Shown here piece after piece: positions 22,559 to 36,177 of a stretch of 64,000 nucleotides of DNA (position 1 is the first letter of the stretch; each line of letters opens with the position of its first letter). Under the pieces are notes generated by a model. That model did no database searches, was not told the DNA's origin, and was given only the letters and a program-made list of their open reading frames with translations. The position numbers and the translations under genes were made by a program. The stretch comes from Marthasterias glacialis (Eukaryota; Echinodermata; Asteroidea; Forcipulatida; Asteriidae). The stretch spans positions 2,818,290 to 2,882,289 of the forward strand of contig OU452221.1 in NCBI GenBank assembly GCA_911728455.2, written 5' to 3'.

Positions 22559-22753
22559 TCTGTTTGACTTTGTTTGGTCAACAGACATTGATAAGGGGTT
22601 CTGGTTCTGCCATCACCAACAGAGATTTTATGCTCTTTTAAAATTAAAGATTATCAGACTTGAATCTGGTTTTCTACCCGGCAACACTGCATAATTAAAC
22701 TTTAAATACTTTTTGTATGTCCTGAAATAAGTGTGATTATTTCGCCCTTCAAT

Positions 22754-23542
22754 ATGAGTGACAGAGAGAAAAGAAGAGAAACCGCTTTACAAGGAGGTGT
22801 GAAGAGACAGGTGATTTCAAATGGTATAGCCTCACCCGGTGAGCGAGCAAAACATAGCTCAAGGGGTCCATCGCCAGTTGAGCCTGTTGAAGCGGAAGTT
22901 TCTGTTCATCACCCTGTACTACACATGAATGGCGAGATGCACCCTGTAACTACAGTCCACAAGTCTCGCGCATGTGTTAATCTGTCCATCAGCAATGGCC
23001 AGTCTAAAGTTGTTGATGGTGACCAAAAAGAAGATTTCAAGAATCCACGTCCTCAGTCAAGTCACAGTAGCTCAGTCCTCCCGAAAGAAGAATTTAGGAT
23101 AAATGCAACCCCCAAAGATGCCCCACCTACAGACTCGCAAGCCCCACCAAGAACGAACGATAAAGACACAACTGAAAGTGAAACGGATGAGCGGGATTTA
23201 GGCCCCGTAAAACGACAAAAATCAGTTACTATCTATGAACCAGATGAAGTTGTTGAAAAAAATGAAACCCTTTTTCGAATTGAGAAAGTCGAAAATGATT
23301 TGAATAAGGAAAATTTTCAAACTGTCCCCATTGGAATTACAACTGACCCTGCAGATGTCACTAAGCAGGAGGAGGAGGTATCGGATGTGACAGAAGTGGA
23401 GAAGGATGATAAGGCTATTGATAAATCACCTGATGGACGCTTCATGAAATACGACATTGAAGTTGGTAGAGGTTCCTTCAAGACAGTCTACAAGGGGCTT
23501 GACACAGAAACCGGTGTAGCAGTTGCGTGGTGTGAATTACAG
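22754..23542 (+). CDS. WNK: WNK exon 1: N-terminal region and start of kinase domain
   Basis: Translation starts at ATG 22754 ([15 protein letters not shown]). An in-frame TAA at 22703 precedes it with no other in-frame ATG between. Residues 1-225 are Ser/Pro/Glu-rich and probably disordered. From about residue 231 the kinase N-lobe begins ([17 protein letters not shown]). The WNK hallmarks are visible: Lys243 in the glycine-rich loop GRGSFK supplies the catalytic lysine, and Cys260 (AWCELQ) sits where other kinases have it. The exon ends after CAG with donor GTTAGT, phase 0, and the next exon continues [15 protein letters not shown] as in WNK1. Confidence 0.95.
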
Positions 23543-24707
23543 GTTAGTATTAGTGTTGTTCTGCCGGTCATTGTAGCCCCTTGGCCTTAGTCTTGTCCCT
23601 TCGTTAGACCTCTACTCCAGTCAATGACCGTCGGGAGAATCGAGGGTTAAGATTATCACAACAACTAAGTATTTAGATGCTGATGATAAAGGGGCAAAAG
23701 GGCAGAAGAATTTAAAAAACAACGGTTTTCACTGACTCAACTTCATTGATGTTTTTTCTTTTCGTAAAATCATTTTAATCGGTCCAAGGTTTTATCTCAT
23801 GCTTGCGATTTCCACTCTAGATTTGTTTGAGACATAAAATCATGAATGTTCCAGTAACTGCATACATGACGGAAACATTTTTTGTGCCTGTTTACCAAGC
23901 CTAGGCTCGTGTCATTGGCTCATGCCATTGTACTAAAATACAGATTTGCTAATGAGAATCATTATTTAAATATAAACAAACTTGATATGCAAAGTGCTTG
24001 GATTGGAGTCCGATTTCTATGTGGAATGTTTTTGTATCATTGAATACTGTTTGGGAGACAAGTCGGATTTAAATCCAAGTATTTGATATATGTACTAAGT
24101 AGATCCCAGTGAGCAAAACTTATCCTAACAACAATAAATGGAATGGCTTAAATTAAGGTATCTGTAAAATGTCACCTTTGCATCACAGAGGCCTCTCCCG
24201 TCCCTTCAGACCTTTCCCTAGCATAGATCTTAAATGTATAGCAGGGTTTGGATTGGACAACAGATCTTTTAGAAGTCTTAATGTTTACCTTATTTCAAAG
24301 GGATTGCCATCAGTGCAGCCCATTTTCTATTTGCAGAGGCCAGCCCAATAACAGCCCAAACTCAATAGAATAATCAAGGTTGCATTCCTGTCCGCTACAT
24401 AGGTAGTTAACAAATCATCTTGGGGGGGGGGGGGGAGGGGGGCTTGAACAGAGTTATGCAGAGAAGTTTTCTCATTGGATTGTGTTCCGTTAAAAACATG
24501 GATTACACACCACGCATTCATGAAAAGAAATTGAAATCTCCACCCTCCATGCTACAGCCAAGCAAAGAAGGTTAAAACATTCAAAGCATGCAAATTACCT
24601 CAGAATTCCAACAAAGTTTTGCTTGATTTTGATGTATTTGGGACTGTCACCCCCACCATTAGCAAGGCTAACCAATCTCTTTATTGCTGAAGACAGTTCC
24701 TTTTTAA

Positions 24708-25350
24708 CCAGTTGCCCCTGTGATTCCTTTTTTTTTTCTGTCCCCCATGTGGTATTCTTTTGGTGGAATTGCTGGAACCATTTTTCTTTGAGGGTACTGC
24801 TGGCACAAAGAAACCCTGACTTGACAATGCCAAGAGAACAAAGATTCTCTTTATTGGATCATCCCTGTTGTTTTCTCAACCGAGAAAATGTCCAATTTAC
24901 GCACTGTGAATTGCAAAACATCGGCCGTTACCTACGGCATAGGAGTGGCACTAAACCTGGAACCATGGCTTGATTCCCGGCTCACTCTGACTTACCTCCA
25001 TACAGCCGAAAAAGACAATGAATAAACAATGATGGAAGCCTCTGGATGTCTCGTAATCCTCTTCTTTGAACATAAGGACAAAGGTGCGGGATCCAGGGAT
25101 TACACAAACAAGTAAAAAACGCCTCTCAATAGCCAGAAAACACCAACAAGTTCAATACTTTTTTGGTCTTTGTGTGGGTGAAACAAAGTGTTAGACTGGG
25201 TGTGTGTGTTTCTGCTCACGCTCAGCAGTGGAATGTCCGAACGACCTTTGCTTACAGTATTTTAAAATTACACAATGGCGTCTTTACACAGCTTACATTT
25301 CCAGGCAGGAGTAACATTTACGTGTTAACAGGTCATCCGGGGCCAACTGG
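24708..25350 (+). mobile_element. piggyBac-like MITE, copy 1 (full length, 643 bp)
   Basis: The element begins CCAGTTGCCCC after TTAA (24704-24707) and ends GGGGCCAACTGG before TTAA (25351-25354). The ends are inverted repeats and the flanking TTAA is the target-site duplication used by piggyBac transposons. It has no transposase. The open frame of about 116 codons that spans it recurs in other copies but has no domain. The interior shares long blocks with the copies at 27335, 32589 and 52768. Confidence 0.85.
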
Positions 25351-27334
25351 TTAACGACAGAAACTTGGAAAAGTCTGCAGGTTGAATTTGTTGTAAACAA
25401 CAATTACATGTACATGTGGTTTCCCAAATAATCAGCACAATTCAAGAACAAAGATTTTCCTGATTCGCAAATATTTTTGGAGGCCAAACATCATTTCTGT
25501 TTTAAAAAAACCGTGCAACGCGAATGCCATCACTGTCTGTTTTCATTTGTGGATCTAAAATGGGAACATTTTACTGTTTTAAATTGTTACAATGTAGTCA
25601 TTAGTCAAAACATAAAGCAAGGACAAACGTGCATCAATTCCAAGGATCCGATTTATGATTACTGATTCCTGTATGTTGTACTCATGATTACCTTGTTGTC
25701 AAAACCATCTGTTCCTTAGGAATAATTTCATCAATTTTGTTCAACAATGTCGACTTGTCATGTTTTGTGTACACGGAAAACTAATAATGATGAGTAGCAA
25801 ATGATGATTTTTGAGTCAGCAACTGGCACTGTGACACTAGTGTGGTACCATTCGTTTTTCTTTTTGGTTTGCTTTGTGTTTTGGCTATGCTATACAAGGG
25901 AAATTGTTCCAGGTAGGCCTAGAGGGTTTGTATTTCTGCAGGAAATCATCAATATAATTTTGATAATTTTGATAATTTGAGTGTATTTTCCATCAGTGCT
26001 GAATTAGTTTTCACTGCAAATATAAACTTCGATGATAAGGCATCTACACAATTTGTCATTGTCATGACTGATTATGAATGATATGCCCCCACTGAAAAAT
26101 TATAAATGATACTGCTCAATATAAAAAGAAACCTTTTCACTGACAAATTTTTTTCTTTCCAGTTATCAAACTTCATTTCAAAGAAAAGTAATTAAAAGGC
26201 TTTCATGTGTAAATCTCATTAGTTTTGTTTTGTGAACAAATTTGTAATCCAAAATGATGTTGATTTTGTCTGATTTTCAAACAATTTCAGTTTCCAAAAC
26301 TTTGTTTGTGTTTTCTCGCTAACTGATCCACGTACTTGTGAGTGTCTAAATCTTATAATCCTTATCTAATATTTTAACATATGTGCCGTGTAGTGGGCTG
26401 ATTGGCAAGCAATCAACCGTCAGTGTCTATTCAAGTGTAGCAGAAATAAGTATTTTTTATCATGTTGGAGCTGGTCTGGATGACCTATGAAATAACAATA
26501 ATGGGCCATATGCCAAATAAAACCTTGTTTGTGGGCTGTATTTTGTTGACTGTTTTGTCTTACAAGATAAAAAATCTATTTTTTTTATATTTTTTGTTTT
26601 TTAATTACTGTTGAATTTTATTAGTTCAAACTTACATGTACATGTAGGCTATAGTAAGTGTTCAGACTTAGAAGTGAATTTAAAAAAAAAATGAATAAAT
26701 GTGAAGGTACACATGATGTAAGAAGTAAGCAGTCAGTGGGAGCGGTCTTAAACACCCCATTTTTGTAGAATGAAGACTTTAGTACATGTTTGAGAATTTA
26801 AACTTGTTCTATTCTGATCATAATTCAATTAACTGATTTTTAAGGGAACATATTAACATTTTCATAAATGTGTTACTAAAATGGATAAACATTCTGTGAT
26901 TAGCTTCACAGGTTTATACCATTCCGTTTCACTTTCTCTTGAAAATGAAAATTTTGTCCCTAAGTTCACACCTTGTTTCCTTACAGTACAACTCAAGGAT
27001 GACACTAGTTTGTTGTGTTGGAAGATTACACAGTGTTATATAATATCCACTGTTATTGAAGAGGCTTTAGTCAGGATCCACAAAGGTTAATTCATTATAT
27101 ACAAAAGACCTTCACATTCTTTGTAAACTGTGTGGGTACAAAAATACAAGCTAAAGATGCCAGTAGTATTCTCATGGCTTAGTTTCTGAATTGCTTTTAA
27201 AAATGCACTCGTTTATTCCGTTCCAAGAAAACATCTGGTTTAATCTCAATGTAGAAGCTGCTGTTCAGTGCTTTTTAGCAGGTAATTATTACTGCGTGTA
27301 GTTTTGCTTGATGCTATTAGTGAACCTCTTTTAA

Positions 27335-27945
27335 CAAGTTCCCCCCCCCCCTTGGCGGGCACCTTTTGGCTGAATTGCCGGAATCATTTTTCTTTTAGGG
27401 TACTGCTGGCACAAAGAAACCCTGACTTGACAATGCCAAGAGACCAAAGATTCTCTTTATTGGATTGTCCATTTTGTTTTCTCAACCAAAAAAATGTCCA
27501 ATTCACGCACCGTGAATTGCAAAACATCAGCTGTTACCGACTGTTTAGGAATGGTACTAAGCCCGGAACCGTGGTTCGATTCCCGGCTCACTCTGACCTT
27601 CCTCCATCGAAATACAAAGAATAAATCAATGGTGGAAGCCTCTCAATGTCTCGTACAGTAACCCTCTTCTTTGAACAAAAGGACAAAGGTCTGGAATCAG
27701 GGATTACGCTAAAACCATCTCTCAATAGCCAGAAAGTGCCAAAATATTCAATACCTTTTTGGTCTTTGTGTGGGTGAAACAAAGCATTGGATGATGTGTG
27801 TTTTGTCTGTGGTACGCTCAGCAGTGGAATTTCCAGGTGACCTTTGCTCTGGTATTCCAAAATTATACAATGGCGTGTTTACATGGCTTGCATTTCCAGG
27901 CAGGGTAAACATTTGCGTGTATACACGTCATCCGGTGCCTACTGG
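27335..27945 (+). mobile_element. piggyBac-like MITE, copy 2
   Basis: The same orientation and internal blocks as copy 1 are visible (GGTACTGCTGGCACAAAGAA, CAATGCCAAGAGA, TTCTCTTTATTGGAT, TTGGTCTTTGTGTGGGTGAA). The left flank is TTAA (27331-27334) and the right is TTGA (27946-27949), one base off. A C run has expanded just inside the left end. A GGTTCGATTCCCGG block resembling a tRNA B box lies near 27573. Confidence 0.85.
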
Positions 27946-28972
27946 TTGATTGCCACACTTAAAACTCTTAATTTGTTCTCCCTTTACAATTGCCTAAAAA
28001 TAAACATAAATTTTCACCCAACCCTTTTTGGGAGTGAGTTCAAACAAATTTACTTAATAATTCTTGTCCAGCTTTCAGTTTTAAAGGTTAGTTTATTCAT
28101 ATGTTCCTTGCTACTATGTTTATTACTGGCACACCTGACCTCGCCCTGAAGTTTGATTGAGCATTAAGCTAAACTACTGTAACAACTGCATACTTCTGTG
28201 TGTGGGCTCTCCGACTAAATCTCTTTTACAAATTAGTGGACAACATTGGAACAGACATTGGAACAACAACATTTCTGTTTGAGAATGATAGTGAAAAGTA
28301 ATGTACTGTAAGCTGTCCACCTTCACATAATTTTACCCTGTGACTAGGATCAAAGAGAAAAGACTCCTTTCTTTATGGTAGGATAGATAGGCATGACCTG
28401 TAATAATTGTGACTTAAGTTGTCCTGGGTCTTCTGTAGCTTACATGTATGTTCCTTCCAGTTTCTGGTCAAATCTCCAGAGGTAAATGTTGGTGTTGACA
28501 GTAAATTTCTTTCTGAGGAGAGGATGGGCGAGGGCAATGTAAAAATACCAGCAATATGAGTTGACTGGTCTACTGCAATTTCTTTCAAATTGAATTTAAC
28601 AACAGGTTGTGCTGTAGAAAAATAAAAAAGTAGTTAATATTTAAACTAGTCGTTATACTCAGGAGATTTAAAAGTTGGGTTGTCAGTTAAAAAATTAAAA
28701 ATGAACACAGTCTATGTATAACGAACGCTGTTAAAAAGAATGTATTTTGTGAAAATTAAAGTAAAAACTTGAAGTGCTCAGTTTTCAATAACTGATGTCA
28801 TTTAAAAGCATGCATTATTTTTTGGATATGTACAATTGTGTGTACTGCCAAAAGGGGTTATATACTGTGTCTACTCCTTCCTGAGAACTGTTAGTTACGG
28901 AAGACAATAGGATGTTTGTTGCAAGGAAGTAGTCCAAAATGTAACAACCAGGTAACACTTGCAAGTGAAATC

Positions 28973-29017
28973 TACATGTATATGTACATGTACATGATGT
29001 ACATGTACATGTACATC
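28973..29017. repeat. TACATG simple repeat
   Basis: Overlapping TACATG/ATGTAC units with an internal ATGATG interruption. Similar short runs occur at 32410-32431, 43997-44009 and 49877-49890. The unit is a self-complementary hexamer, so the run can fold on itself. Confidence 0.85.
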
Positions 29018-32000
29018 AATGAGTGTGTACCTTGTGGGCCTAATATATTATATCAAAGAATGCATGGTAGTTTTAATGTACATGTAAATTTGCATGTAAA
29101 CAAATGAACAGGTAATTACTTAGTGTACACTTAAAATCAAGTACACAAAACTATGTCTTTGATGATTTCTGAACTTGCAAACCTTTATTTTTAGAAAATA
29201 ACTGGCATATGATTCATGATGAATAAATCAAAAGGTGTTAATTGTTTACCTGTTGTTACTTTATATTTCTAAAAGTAGATAATTGATAGGAGATATAATT
29301 CGGATGTGTGTCCGTCGATTTTCATGGCCCACTTGAGTCACAATCGGAATTTGGATCGATGATAGCATTACAAATTCACAGATGTTAGTTTTTTTTGGGT
29401 TACCTGCAGTTGTCTGAGTCTACAATATTGCATTAGCCCCAATGAACACCTTTACTGGGGTCACATGGTTCCCAGATGACTCACAGGCAGGCAGCCCCTC
29501 CTCATTTGCATGAGGTCATATAGAGTGACCTGTCTAGCAGCTGACAATTAGGCTTAGACTGGCAAATTACAATGATGCTCTTCTGAAATAGTGTCCAGTT
29601 TTCCTGTGCTTACTTGGTGACAACCTAATCAGCCACAGTGTTTGACAGGATGCTGACGTCAGTCATATCTTATTAAATTTAACAATTTGAAAAGGGTCAA
29701 AGAACAGTTGTGATCATGATGCACTTGTACCTTTCAATGTTTCTTCAAATCCATAGAAGTTTGGCTTGTAATGTACATTCTGATTGATTTATATGCTTAG
29801 AGGTTCAAGCTACCCAAATACGCCTGTGATTCTTCAATTTGACATTGCATTTGAAAGTTTTAACTGTTAAAGTAAAAGAGGATTGTTAATTAATATTCAC
29901 AACTTCAAATCTCTATATTTTTTATGATCACATTTTTTTTTTATAAAGAAAGATTACAACTCATGGTACTTGGGTTTATATGAAAGTTTCAGTGAATGAT
30001 CATTGTGAAATTATATCCCTTGGGGCAAATATCTTATATTTTGCAACTTGTTGATGCATTCAAGCGATTATTTCCCATAACACATCCAGAGGGCCAACCC
30101 TCCATTGACTTGCCACAAACCCAAACCAGAAGCCAACCTCTCTTGCGTAAACACTAAAAACACAGTATTTTGTGGCTAGCCCTGTAGTGCACTTCCTGTG
30201 AAGTAGAAAACCACAAAATACGATTCCTCTGAACTTTCATTTTTAGTTTATTAAGTGAAGCATATTTACAATGTAAAGATAAGAAAAGAGAACGTCATCA
30301 ATTGTGTGGGTTTTTTCATTACATGTACTTGATAAACATACAAAATAATGCATTTGCTAATGTGTACTCTTTCAAAAAGATTCTTTAAGTGAATTTTTTT
30401 TCATTACACTCCAAGTTTATTTAATTATTGACAACTTCCTATGACTGATACAATAATGTTCACCAAGGAATAACTTTATTGAGCTATGATTTTTGGCCGG
30501 AAAATGTGAACTCCCAAATGATACAAATTGATTCCCTTTGATGCTATCTTTGGTCATGTTTTCACCCTTGAGTACTCCCAAAATAGCTGCAGGCTATTAA
30601 AATAACCGAGGTGATAAAGTTTACATACATGTATCATGATGAAGATTAATCCATGTAATAAAAAAATATAAAAAACAAATAAATATGCGTGTACCGCGTA
30701 AATCCAAAACAATTTTCCATGGCCTTTAATGTTTTTGAAGGAATTTGTAGAGATGTAAAACTGAGTGTCCCTTTAATATGGAGCATTGCGTTTGTTTGCT
30801 GGATTTATTATGTATACTTTACAAGCCTATCATCTCCTCAATTTCCTTGACTACATTATAGCAGTTGTAGGATCTATCACCATCCTGTTTGGGATTTAGA
30901 CTTGTGTGGACTGTATTAGAGCAAACACAACTGGCAATTAATCTGACTGTAAATCAAGTTTAGATAAATAGAAAAAGAAGGAGAAATAGGGAAGTATCTT
31001 TCTGTGTACACCTGTTTCGGATTTCAGAAGATTGGGTAAAAAAAAAAAGCGTCAGTGATAAACTTTATCTTACTAAAAATGAATAACCGGAGCATATTTT
31101 GAATCGTGCTGTATACACATTCATATTATTAGTTGATTACAAATCTGTCTTCTTCAAATTTTATTAGATTTTTATTTGTGTGTTCCAATTATCATGTACT
31201 GCATTGCACTTGCATACTGTTTAACAGAAGGGATTTCTGACATGGATCACTAAAATGGTGCCATGTTACTCCAGAAGCGGTTCAGATTCCTCTTTTGGAG
31301 TCTTGATGCCGTTTAACATCTCACCCAAAATGCGCACACAGCAATTAAGAAGGAATGGAGTATGCCATGGGATTCTGTGCGGTGGTATTTGAAATTGTCA
31401 CTCATCTGGTCGGAACCCCTGGCTGTCCAGTCAGTGTGTATGTTACGCTAGAGTAAGCGTCGTAGGTATGAATCACAGCGGGTCGGAATTATTGAAACAC
31501 CATGCAGCTCATCTTTAGAAATGCAATAGAATTTATCCAAATGACAATGCCACTGACAACAGCACTGGAAACAAGGCAGGCAAATGATATGTTGCTTTAA
31601 CATCTGACCAGAGACTTCTGTTATTTCGCAATTTAGCCATGTTCTTGTGTACACCTCCTGGTATCTACTTGTAAAATTGTAGCTCCCTGCTTTGTTTACA
31701 TTGTATTCTCTCTGTTTGCTGTTCCTGATCCAGCTGGTCAAATTGCTAGTTTCACAATGGGATGGTCATATCGGAAAACAATTTTATTCAAAACATTATA
31801 CAGTTATTCAAAGTTGTTCGAATCTAGAACAACATTCTTTGTAAGATCAGTCATGTTGATTAAATTCTGCACTAGGAAGAATTGAAAGAACGATAAATGT
31901 CCATAAAAAGTCTCAAATGTTATCACTGAGTTTAATGCTCACAATAAAGTACCGATAATTTGAGGTCTTAAGTAGTATATTACTGATTAGATTAGTGGAA

Positions 32001-32409
32001 TGGAAGTAGGAGATGGAATTTAATAATGTTCATGTCTGTAGACTGTGGAGGTTATGTGTATGAATCCATTTACGCAGTGTGTTTGGTTTCGGTCATGTGT
32101 GATCCCCCTGACATGTCTGTGAATAGTTTGCTGGAAGCGATGCATTATGTTTGTCGGCCAAAGGAAGCCAAATTTGATATTAATAAAAAGCTGCCAAGGA
32201 ATTTTTGTTTGTTCAACCCTAATGTAGGATTTATTAAAATCGTGCGTGAAAGCTGTATGGAAAAAAAACGGCATTAATTTAATCTTACCTACTGTATATT
32301 GTATTGTTCATTTACAGCACCTAGCATATGACATATGAACATAAACGAACAATTTCAATATTTTAAATTAAATGGTATAAAACAAAAGTTGTAGACAACA
32401 TCAATACAC

Positions 32410-32431
32410 CTACATGTACATGTACATGTAC
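32410..32431. repeat. TACATG simple repeat
   Basis: A run of three or more TACATG units in the first WNK intron, the same motif as at 28973. Confidence 0.8.
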
Positions 32432-32588
32432 ACAATCTGTCCCTGCCTTAATGCTTTGTCATCCCATCCTTCCTCCACGGTCATCCACAAAAACAAAAAC
32501 AACAAACAGGAAAGCAAGTAAACAAAAAACAAAAAACAACACAGAAATTCACAACACAGTAAATGTAGGTTTTCGCAGAAGATGTTAA

Positions 32589-33059
32589 CCAGTTGGCACG
32601 GGCTTACGTTTATCCATGGGCGACGTCGAAACACGCAAACAGGTGATGTCGAAACATGCCATTGTGTAAAATCAGTGTCTTGGAACAAAGGTTGCCCAGA
32701 CATTCCCCTGCCAAGCTTGCACAGAGCACGCACACGCTGTCTAATGCTTTGTTTCACCCACACAAAGAGAAAACATGGTCTTGAATGTTTAGTACCAATC
32801 CTATGCTGTAGTGATGACCGAGGCTTTGCAATTCACTGTGCATAAATTTGGCAATTCTAGGTGCATAAATTCGACATTTTGTCGGTCGAGAAACAAAACT
32901 CACGATGCAGTAATGAGAATCTTTATTCTCTTGGCTTTGTATAGTCAAGGTTTCTTTTTGACAGCGATACGCTCAAAGAAAAATTATTCTGGCAATTCCG
33001 AGGAAATAATCCCGTCAGGCTGGACGGGAAAAAAATGGAACAACCCCAGTGGCAACTGG
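32589..33059 (-). mobile_element. piggyBac-like MITE, copy 3 (internally deleted, inverted)
   Basis: The ends are CCAGTTGGC after TTAA (32585-32588) and GGCAACTGG before TTGA (33060-33063). Internal blocks match copies 1 and 2 on the opposite strand (TTCACCCACACAAAGA, TTCACTGTGCATAAATT, GAGAATCTTTATTCTCTTGG, GAAAAATTATTCTGGCAATTCC). The copy is about 470 bp because the middle, including the B-box-like block, is deleted, and it contains a small local duplication around GTGCATAAATT. Confidence 0.8.
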
Positions 33060-33224
33060 TTGATAAGATAAAATAGAAAAAATGGTTAATGGCCCTGAAG
33101 AATGAATTGCAGCCCATGTAAAAACATTTTTTAAAGGAATCTTATCTATTCTGTGTGATTTTTTTTTTCAAAAAGAAACAGCACATCCTCTGAACAGATC
33201 TTTTAATTTTGATTTCATTCTCAG

Positions 33225-33400
33225 GATCGCAAGTTGAATCGAATGGAGAGGATGCGTTTCAAGGAAGAGGCGGAGATGCTCAAAGGTCTAAGCCATCCCA
33301 ACATTGTCAGCTTCTTCGATTACTGGGAGGTACAGGGACCACGTGGTCGGAAGCACATCGTTCTGGTCACTGAGCTCATGACATCGGGAACTCTCAAAAC
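33225..33400 (+). CDS. WNK: WNK exon 2: kinase N-lobe
   Basis: This encodes residues 264-321 plus two bases of codon 322. It begins [20 protein letters not shown], where the alpha-C glutamate lies, and continues [15 protein letters not shown] through [14 protein letters not shown], the hinge region. The acceptor is TTTCATTCTCAG and the donor AAAAC followed by GTGAGT. The sequence is close to vertebrate WNK1, with a slightly longer beta4-beta5 loop (VQGPRGRKH). Confidence 0.95.
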
Positions 33401-34033
33401 GTGAGTAGTATTGCGGGTAGGATGTGTGTGGATCTGCGGAATAACCAACATTCTTAGAAAGTATGTCTTGTTTGTCACAACTTAAAAGACCATTAATTAT
33501 CCTCTGTGATAAATGGAACTAAGGATTATTTACATGTATGCTTTTCCTGTGGTATCATTATCAGGAAAAGATAACAAGTAAATTAATCTAGGTCTGTGTG
33601 TCGAAACATGAATATGGTTGAAGAGAAATATTCCTTGCCAAAGACAAGTGTAACATCAATACTTTTTTATTATGTTACCTTGGGTTTAGGAACAATTGAC
33701 ACTATGCATGTTGGGAATAGACACCATGTGGTATAAGATCTCTGTTGAGTAGTAGTGGTCATCTTCTGGAGTGGTCATCTTCTGGAGAATGCATACTGCA
33801 CTTCAGATGAGCGGTACTCCGAGAAGATATTAACCCACGAGGAGTTACTGCAAGTTTATCATTAGTAACATGGGTTGATGTGAAACAAGTTTAAGTGAGG
33901 CGAGTCAAATCTCATGAACTACAAAGTAAAACAGAAATTGATGTCGGGTGAATCATCTAACAGTTCGATTTCATTGTTCATGTTTTGTTCATGTGCGAAA
34001 CAAAATTAAATGAGTGTTATTTTTCTGTCTCAG
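33401..34033 (+). other. WNK intron 2
   Basis: About 630 bp of intron with a 16 bp unit (AGTGGTCATCTTCTGG) duplicated in tandem at 33754-33785. Nothing else is recognised. Confidence 0.85.
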
Positions 34034-34254
34034 CTACTTGAAGCGATTTAGCGGTGTCCGAATCAAAGTCCTTCGCAGTTGGTGCAAGCAGATCCTGAAA
34101 GGTCTCCACTTCTTACACACCCGCTCTCCGGCTGTCATCCACAGAGATCTGAAATGCGACAATATTTTTATCACTGGAACCTCGGGCTCCGTCAAGATTG
34201 GAGACCTGGGCCTTGCTACCCTAAAGAAGAGCTCATTTGCCAAGAGTGTGATAG
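34034..34254 (+). CDS. WNK: WNK exon 3: catalytic and activation loops
   Basis: Residues 322-396. [10 protein letters not shown] carries the catalytic Asp360. GDLGLATL carries the metal-binding Asp379 in the WNK-specific DLG form. Leu380 and Leu382 correspond to the two leucines of the chloride-binding pocket described for WNK1 (Leu369 and Leu371). [10 protein letters not shown] carries the activation-loop serines Ser389 and Ser393, matching WNK1 Ser378 and Ser382. The acceptor is TTCTGTCTCAG and the donor ATAG followed by GTACGT. All residues needed for kinase activity are intact. Confidence 0.96.
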
Positions 34255-36088
<1,834 letters not shown>

Positions 36089-36177
36089 GGTGTGCGACCA
36101 GCGAGCTTTGAGAAAGTGACTGACCCCAAAATTAAGGAGATAATTGACCGGAGTACAAGGAGAAACAAAGAAGAAAG
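36089..36177 (+). CDS. WNK: WNK exon 5: kinase C-lobe
   Basis: An 89-base exon encoding GVRPASFEKVTDPKIKEIID through TRRNKEE (residues 449-478, the last codon split). It matches the vertebrate GVKPASFDKV segment of kinase helix G/H. The acceptor is TTCAAAACAG and the donor AAAG followed by GTAGGT. Confidence 0.93.

Larger units (their letters stand above)
15708..22753. other. Interval between ninjurin and WNK coding regions
   Basis: This 7 kb lies between the two divergent genes. It must contain the ninjurin 5' end (unless translation starts at 15446 and the promoter is close) and the WNK promoter and leader. I see a retrotransposon 3' end, three inverted-repeat elements, a short tandem repeat near 21.26 kb, a TATA-like box at 21842 and two uORFs, each listed. 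An open frame on the minus strand at 15884-16255 (123 codons) and one at 18549-18971 (140 codons) have no recognisable domain. Confidence 0.6.
23543..33224 (+). other. WNK intron 1 (9.7 kb)
   Basis: This first intron holds three copies of the TTAA-flanked MITE (24708, 27335 and 32589), TACATG simple repeats at about 28.97 and 32.41 kb, and otherwise AT-rich DNA. A non-repetitive island at about 29420-29660 is discussed in the findings. I see no additional coding exon. Confidence 0.85.

Noticed and set aside
24623-24973. Frame of 116 codons, with a similar one at 27304-27624
   Set aside because: They lie inside copies of the same TTAA-flanked element, with substitutions not respecting codons and no transposase motif.
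27560-27600. Possible tRNA gene from the GGTTCGATTCC block
   Set aside because: No acceptor stem, D arm or anticodon arm can be folded around it, and it recurs within a repeat.
28973-29017. Repeats considered as CRISPR or satellite array
   Set aside because: TACATG microsatellite without spacers, in an animal intron.
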